Positions 61,501 through 64,000 of a stretch of 64,000 nt of DNA are shown one piece after another; positions within the stretch are counted from its first letter, which is position 1; every line of letters begins with the position of its first letter. This stretch comes from Paenarthrobacter sp. DKR-5 (GTDB taxonomy: Bacteria; Actinomycetota; Actinomycetes; Actinomycetales; Micrococcaceae): assembly GCF_018531425.1 (NCBI RefSeq), contig NZ_JAHBOI010000002.1, positions 1 through 64,000 on the forward strand, written 5' to 3'. The notes under the pieces are model-generated. The model saw nothing but the letters and a program-made list of their open reading frames with translations. It did no database searches and was not told the origin of the DNA. A program made the translations under genes and the position numbers.

Positions 61501-61840
61501 CAAGGGGTGGGCCACGCTGGTCTCCGCCCGCGGCGCGATTGAGGCCCGCGTGCTGGTCACCGACCGGATGAAGCCGCTGACCGTGCAGGGCCGCACCGTG
61601 CACCAGATCGGGATGCCGTACCACTGGGGGCCGAACGGGCTGAGCAAGGGCGACGCCATGAACGAGCTGTCCTCCATAGCGATGGACCCCAATGTCCATA
61701 TCCAGGAAGTCAAGGCACTCACAGTGGATATCCGGCCGGGGCGGCGTCCGCGGGGAGCGGACCTGCCCGCCCTGGTCGAAGACTACCGCCGGCGTGCCGG
61801 CATCAACGAGCACACCGGCATGGAAGGAGTCCGCGCATGA
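58595..61840 (+). CDS. fdhA: formate dehydrogenase alpha subunit, molybdopterin, Cys type
   Basis: 1081 residues. N-terminal [4Fe-4S] Cys residues 48, 51, 55 and 83 (CPFCAVGC, RLCPKG). Catalytic residue in NQARVCHSS is Cys186, in the place of selenocysteine in E. coli FdnG; the codon is TGC (59150-59152), so no UGA recoding is needed. Molybdopterin domains follow, with a long insert (GCWIYCGCRADG) typical of actinobacterial enzymes. No Tat signal, so the complex probably faces the cytoplasm. ATG 58595 has GGAGG 6 bases upstream. It overlaps the beta gene by 4 bases (ATGA). Confidence 0.95.
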   Translation: MVSPLQWPVLRQLLEHDPSGRHHSVESPTTENLKARTATADRVVPSVCPFCAVGCAQNVYVKDEKVVQIEGNPDSPISRGRLCPKGSASLQLTTGDSREKYVLYRPPHGKDWERLELDKAMDMVAQRVVETRRKTWKWEENDVRTRRTLGIASLGGATLDNEENYLIKKLFSSLGIVQVENQARVCHSSTVSGLGTSFGRGGSTTYLQDLQRADCIIIQGSNFAEAHPVGFQWVMEAKERGAKIIHVDPRFSRTSALADTFVPIRAGTDIAFLGGLINWVITHDAYFHEYVVNYTNAATILREDFKDTEDLNGLFSGFNPDDPSYDLQTWQYEGADVAASSGERESQAEEEGSTLGGSSHAQSHGSGGPGLRGHWRRDETLQDPRTVFQTLRRHYSRYTPEMVEQVCGIPQELFAEVAEAITTNSGRERTTAFTYAVGWTQHTTGTQYIRAASVLQLLLGNIGRPGGGIMALRGHASIQGSSDIPTLYDLLPGYLPMPHARTHLDLDSYVEADSAERGFWANMRAYTVSLLKAWWGDAATAENDFCFDYLPRITGSHSTYDTVQAQLEGTCKGYFLMGENPAVGSANTHLQRKGMASLEWLVVRDFSLIESATWWKDGPEIQTGQMRTEDIATEVFFFPAAAHTEKSGSFTNTNRLLQWRDQAVEPEAERRSDLWFIWHLGNKIRALLEGSGDDVDRPVLDLTWDYPTIGKDAEPDADAVFAEINGSKADGTPLAAYTELKDDGSTSCGCWIYCGCRADGVNQAARRKPHTEQSISSREWGWAWPANRRELYNRASADPEGRPWSERKKLVWWDEEAGKWTGDDVPDFEPTKPPSYRPDEDALGTEAISGIDPFIMQADGKGWLYAPAGLIDGPLPVHYEPQESPFDNALYEQQRNPVRKLMPLEGNRYHPSGRERGSDIYPFVLTTYRLTEHFTAGAMTRWLPYLAELQPESFCEVSPALAAERGLTHKGWATLVSARGAIEARVLVTDRMKPLTVQGRTVHQIGMPYHWGPNGLSKGDAMNELSSIAMDPNVHIQEVKALTVDIRPGRRPRGADLPALVEDYRRRAGINEHTGMEGVRA

Positions 61841-62655
61841 GCGTCACACAACTGGGGATGCCCGCCATCGGAGTTCCGCGCAAGGGGTTCTTCACCGACA
61901 CCAGTTTGTGCATTGGCTGCAAGGCCTGCGAGGTGGCCTGCAAGGAGTGGAACTCGGTGCCGGCGGATACCTCGATGCAGCTCACCGGTGAGTCCTTCGA
62001 CAATACGTCGGCCTTGGGCGCCGACACCTGGCGGCATGTGGCATTCATCGAGCAAAAGGTGCCCGCCACGGATCCGTCTGCTCATGACGGAGTGAAGTGG
62101 CTGATGTCTTCGGACGTCTGCAAGCACTGCACCAACGCGGCCTGCCTGGACGTATGCCCCACCGGTGCGCTGTTCCGCACCGAACACGGCACGGTCGTCG
62201 TCCAGCAGGATGTCTGCAACGGCTGCGGATACTGCGTTTCCGCCTGTCCGTACGGTGTCATCGACCAGCGCAAGGAAGACGGACGGGTGTTCAAGTGCAC
62301 CATGTGCTACGACCGCCTGGGCGCGGGGGAGGAGCCGGCCTGTGCGAAGGCCTGCCCCACCAAGTCGATCCAGTACGGCGAGCTGGACGAGCTGCGCGCA
62401 CGGGCGGACGCCCGGCTGGAGGAGCTGCACGAACGCGGCGAGGAAGGTGCCCGGCTGTACGGACGGGACCCGGACGACGGCGTCGGCGGTGACGGTGCGT
62501 TCTTCCTGCTGCTCGACGAGCCGGAAACATACGGGCTGCCGCCGGACCCGGTGGTGACGACCCGGGACCTGCCGGCGATGTGGAAGCGTGCCGCCGGCGC
62601 CGCCGCGGGCATGCTGGTCGGCGCTGCGGTTATCTTCTGGGGAGGTCGAAAATGA
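61837..62655 (+). CDS. fdhB: formate dehydrogenase beta subunit, iron-sulfur
   Basis: 272 residues with four [4Fe-4S] sites: CIGCKACEVACKEWN, CKHCTNAACLDVCPTGA, CNGCGYCVSACPYGV and CTMCYDRLGAGEEPACAKACPT. The C-terminal helix (AAGAAAGMLVGAAVIFWGG) anchors it in the membrane. It passes electrons from the alpha subunit to the NrfD-type subunit. It is coupled to both neighbours by 4-base ATGA overlaps. Confidence 0.95.
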   Translation: MSVTQLGMPAIGVPRKGFFTDTSLCIGCKACEVACKEWNSVPADTSMQLTGESFDNTSALGADTWRHVAFIEQKVPATDPSAHDGVKWLMSSDVCKHCTNAACLDVCPTGALFRTEHGTVVVQQDVCNGCGYCVSACPYGVIDQRKEDGRVFKCTMCYDRLGAGEEPACAKACPTKSIQYGELDELRARADARLEELHERGEEGARLYGRDPDDGVGGDGAFFLLLDEPETYGLPPDPVVTTRDLPAMWKRAAGAAAGMLVGAAVIFWGGRK

Positions 62656-63602
62656 GCCCGCGCCGGCAGCGCAACGAGGAATTCACCTCCTACTACGGGC
62701 GGCCCATCCTCAAGCAGCCGACGTGGCACGCGCTCGACATCGCCGGGTACATCTTTGCCGGGGGTCTCGCCGCCGCCTCCTCGATGCTGGGGGCCGGAGC
62801 CCAGCACAGCGGCCGGCCAGCCCTGGAGCGGAGCGCCAAGCTCACCGCCCTGACCGCGATATCGGCGTCGGTGGTGGCGCTGGTTCACGACCTGGGCCGG
62901 CCGGAGCGGTTCGTCAATATGCTGCGGGTCGCCAAGCCCACCTCGCCGATGAGCGTCGGCTCCTGGATCCTCTCGGTCTACGGCCCGCTCGCCGGAGCGA
63001 GTGCCCTGTCCAACCTGACCGGCGTCCTGCCGCGTGCCGGGCGGGCAGCCGGAGTCGGCGCCGCGGTTGCCGGCTCCGCCGTAGCCACCTACACGGCGGT
63101 CCTCCTTGCCGATACGGCGGTTCCCACCTGGCACGATGCCCACGAGGTGCTGCCCTTCGTGTTCGCCGGCTCCGCTGCCGCGTCGGCCGGCGGTGTCGCC
63201 GCCGCCCTGTCCCCGGTCGTACAGGCCGGCCCGGCCCGCAGGATGGCTGTCGGGGGAGCAGTGCTGGAGACCGTGATGAGCCTGAAAATGGAGCGCAGCG
63301 GCAACCTCTCCACCGAGACGCTGCACCAGGGCCGCGCCGGGACGCTGCTGCGGCTGTCCAAGGCGTGCACGGTCGGCGGTGCCGTCGGCCTGGCACTCGG
63401 CGGCCGGCACTCCCGCCTGGTCAGCGCGGTCAGCGGCGCCAGCGTGGCGGCGGGTTCGGCGCTTCTGCGGTTCGGCATCTTCGAAGCAGGCAAGGCCTCG
63501 ACGATCGACCCGAAGTACGTCGTCGTTCCGCAGCGCGAGCGCCTCGAAGCCCGCGAGGCTGCTGCTGCGCCGGCGGTCTCCACCCAAGCGCCGGCCAAGT
63601 AG
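62652..63602 (+). CDS. nrfD: NrfD/PsrC-type membrane subunit of the formate dehydrogenase complex
   Basis: 316 residues with about 8 hydrophobic segments. TSYYGRPILKQPTWHALDIAGYIFAGGLAAASSML is the conserved NrfD N-terminus; VHDLGRPERFVNML and PMSVGSWILSVYG are further motifs. It replaces the cytochrome b gamma subunit of E. coli FdnI and hands electrons to quinone, without haem. It ends the operon. Overlaps the beta gene by 4 bases. Confidence 0.93.
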   Translation: MSPRRQRNEEFTSYYGRPILKQPTWHALDIAGYIFAGGLAAASSMLGAGAQHSGRPALERSAKLTALTAISASVVALVHDLGRPERFVNMLRVAKPTSPMSVGSWILSVYGPLAGASALSNLTGVLPRAGRAAGVGAAVAGSAVATYTAVLLADTAVPTWHDAHEVLPFVFAGSAAASAGGVAAALSPVVQAGPARRMAVGGAVLETVMSLKMERSGNLSTETLHQGRAGTLLRLSKACTVGGAVGLALGGRHSRLVSAVSGASVAAGSALLRFGIFEAGKASTIDPKYVVVPQRERLEAREAAAAPAVSTQAPAK

Positions 63603-63608
63603 GCTGCC

Positions 63609-63668
63609 GGCACCATCGGTCCCCCTTGTCCCGCCGTGACACGCGGGACAAATGTGACCGATGGTGCC
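63609..63668. terminator. nested long hairpin after the formate dehydrogenase operon
   Basis: Outer arms GGCACCATCGGTC (63609-63621) and complement (63656-63668) are 13 bp perfect; inner arms TTGTCCCGC (63626-63634) and complement (63643-63651) 9 bp. The 60-base structure ends 22 bases before the next gene. It probably terminates the operon, though without a T run. Confidence 0.6.
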
Positions 63669-63690
63669 ATTGGTGGCGTAGAACTTAGCT

Positions 63691-64000
63691 GTGAAACGCT
63701 TCCGCATCCGAGCCGTCGTGCTGGCCGTCGCCCTTCTCGGCGGGCTTGGCGCCACCGCTGACGTTCTTGTTCCCGCTCCCGCTGCCCAGGCTGCCGCACC
63801 CGGCCTGCGGAGTGTTCATGCTCCCGGCACGGTTTCCGCGGACGAGCGGCTGAGAGCGGGCCAGTGCCACTTGCGCCTGGTCAACGGCAAGCTGGGCCAG
63901 TACCTGCCCGACGGCCGCTGCACCCCGGGCGCTTTTGACCCGGCCGTGACCCAGGCGAACATCGGTTCGACGATCTGCCGGACCGGCTACAGCACGAAGG
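63691..64000 (+). CDS. secreted hypothetical protein (partial at right edge)
   Basis: At least 103 residues from GTG 63691. Signal peptide (FRIRAVVLAVALLGGLGATADVLVPAPAAQA) and a mature part with GQCHLRLVNGKLGQYLPDGRC, TPGAFDPAVTQANI and STICRTGYSTK. The last motif, a TPGA...VTQxNIxxTIC pattern, recurs in actinobacterial secreted proteins of unknown function. Two conserved Cys suggest a disulfide. Its end lies outside the window. Confidence 0.75.
   Translation, partial: MKRFRIRAVVLAVALLGGLGATADVLVPAPAAQAAAPGLRSVHAPGTVSADERLRAGQCHLRLVNGKLGQYLPDGRCTPGAFDPAVTQANIGSTICRTGYSTK

Overview
The window is high-GC DNA from an actinobacterium, most likely of the Micrococcaceae (Arthrobacter, Pseudarthrobacter or a relative). 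The reasons are high-GC codon use throughout, several leaderless starts (a TAnnnT -10 box 6-7 bases before GTG or ATG), LGFP-repeat and Pr6Pr proteins, and an actinobacterial-type formate dehydrogenase operon. Genus is inferred from overall character only. No rRNA, tRNA or CRISPR array was recognised.

Left part, 1-18.3 kb: an accessory, decaying region. It opens with the tail of an ISL3-type transposase and a run of small membrane-protein genes. It also holds remnants of umuC, an ArsR regulator, a large polymorphic toxin with a deaminase-like tip, and a Thg1-like 3'-5' RNA polymerase. Intact genes lie between them: VanZ, an APC permease behind a structured leader, YrhK, MarR, DUF416 and SMI1/KNR4 (probable immunity proteins), a LacI/DapA-like aldolase/MFS catabolic locus, and a cold-shock gene. 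Two copies of a ~200-bp multi-hairpin repeat lie at 2044-2249 and 17782-17993.

Middle part, 18.3-37.4 kb: a complete sugar ABC operon (binding protein, permease, single-domain ATPase, PfkB kinase, P-loop kinase) runs divergently from a LacI regulator and a class II aldolase, with a 26-bp near-palindromic operator between them. The pathway read from this is import, phosphorylation and aldol cleavage. Next come NUDIX, a UDP-sulfoquinovose-synthase-like enzyme convergent with a class V aminotransferase, a DHFR-like reductase, a glycerol facilitator, a secreted GH3 enzyme, a phospholipase-D-like protein, an NRAMP-like transporter and an anchored cupredoxin.

Right part, 37.4-64 kb: GH15 glucosidase, glucose dehydrogenase and mutarotase lie together and form a plausible periplasm-to-cytoplasm glucose oxidation route. 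The 14-base palindrome in front of the dehydrogenase recurs in front of an MFS sugar-acid transporter. A monooxygenase fused to an alpha/beta hydrolase sits divergent from a TetR regulator and a 3-hydroxyacyl-CoA dehydrogenase. A 1178-residue secreted protein with LGFP repeats follows, then a three-gene Cys-type formate dehydrogenase operon ending in a large nested hairpin. The window ends inside a secreted-protein gene.

The most unusual items are the duplicated three-hairpin element, the truncated toxin with its surviving candidate immunity genes, the Thg1-like pseudogene, the SQD1-like/aminotransferase pair and the monooxygenase-hydrolase fusion.
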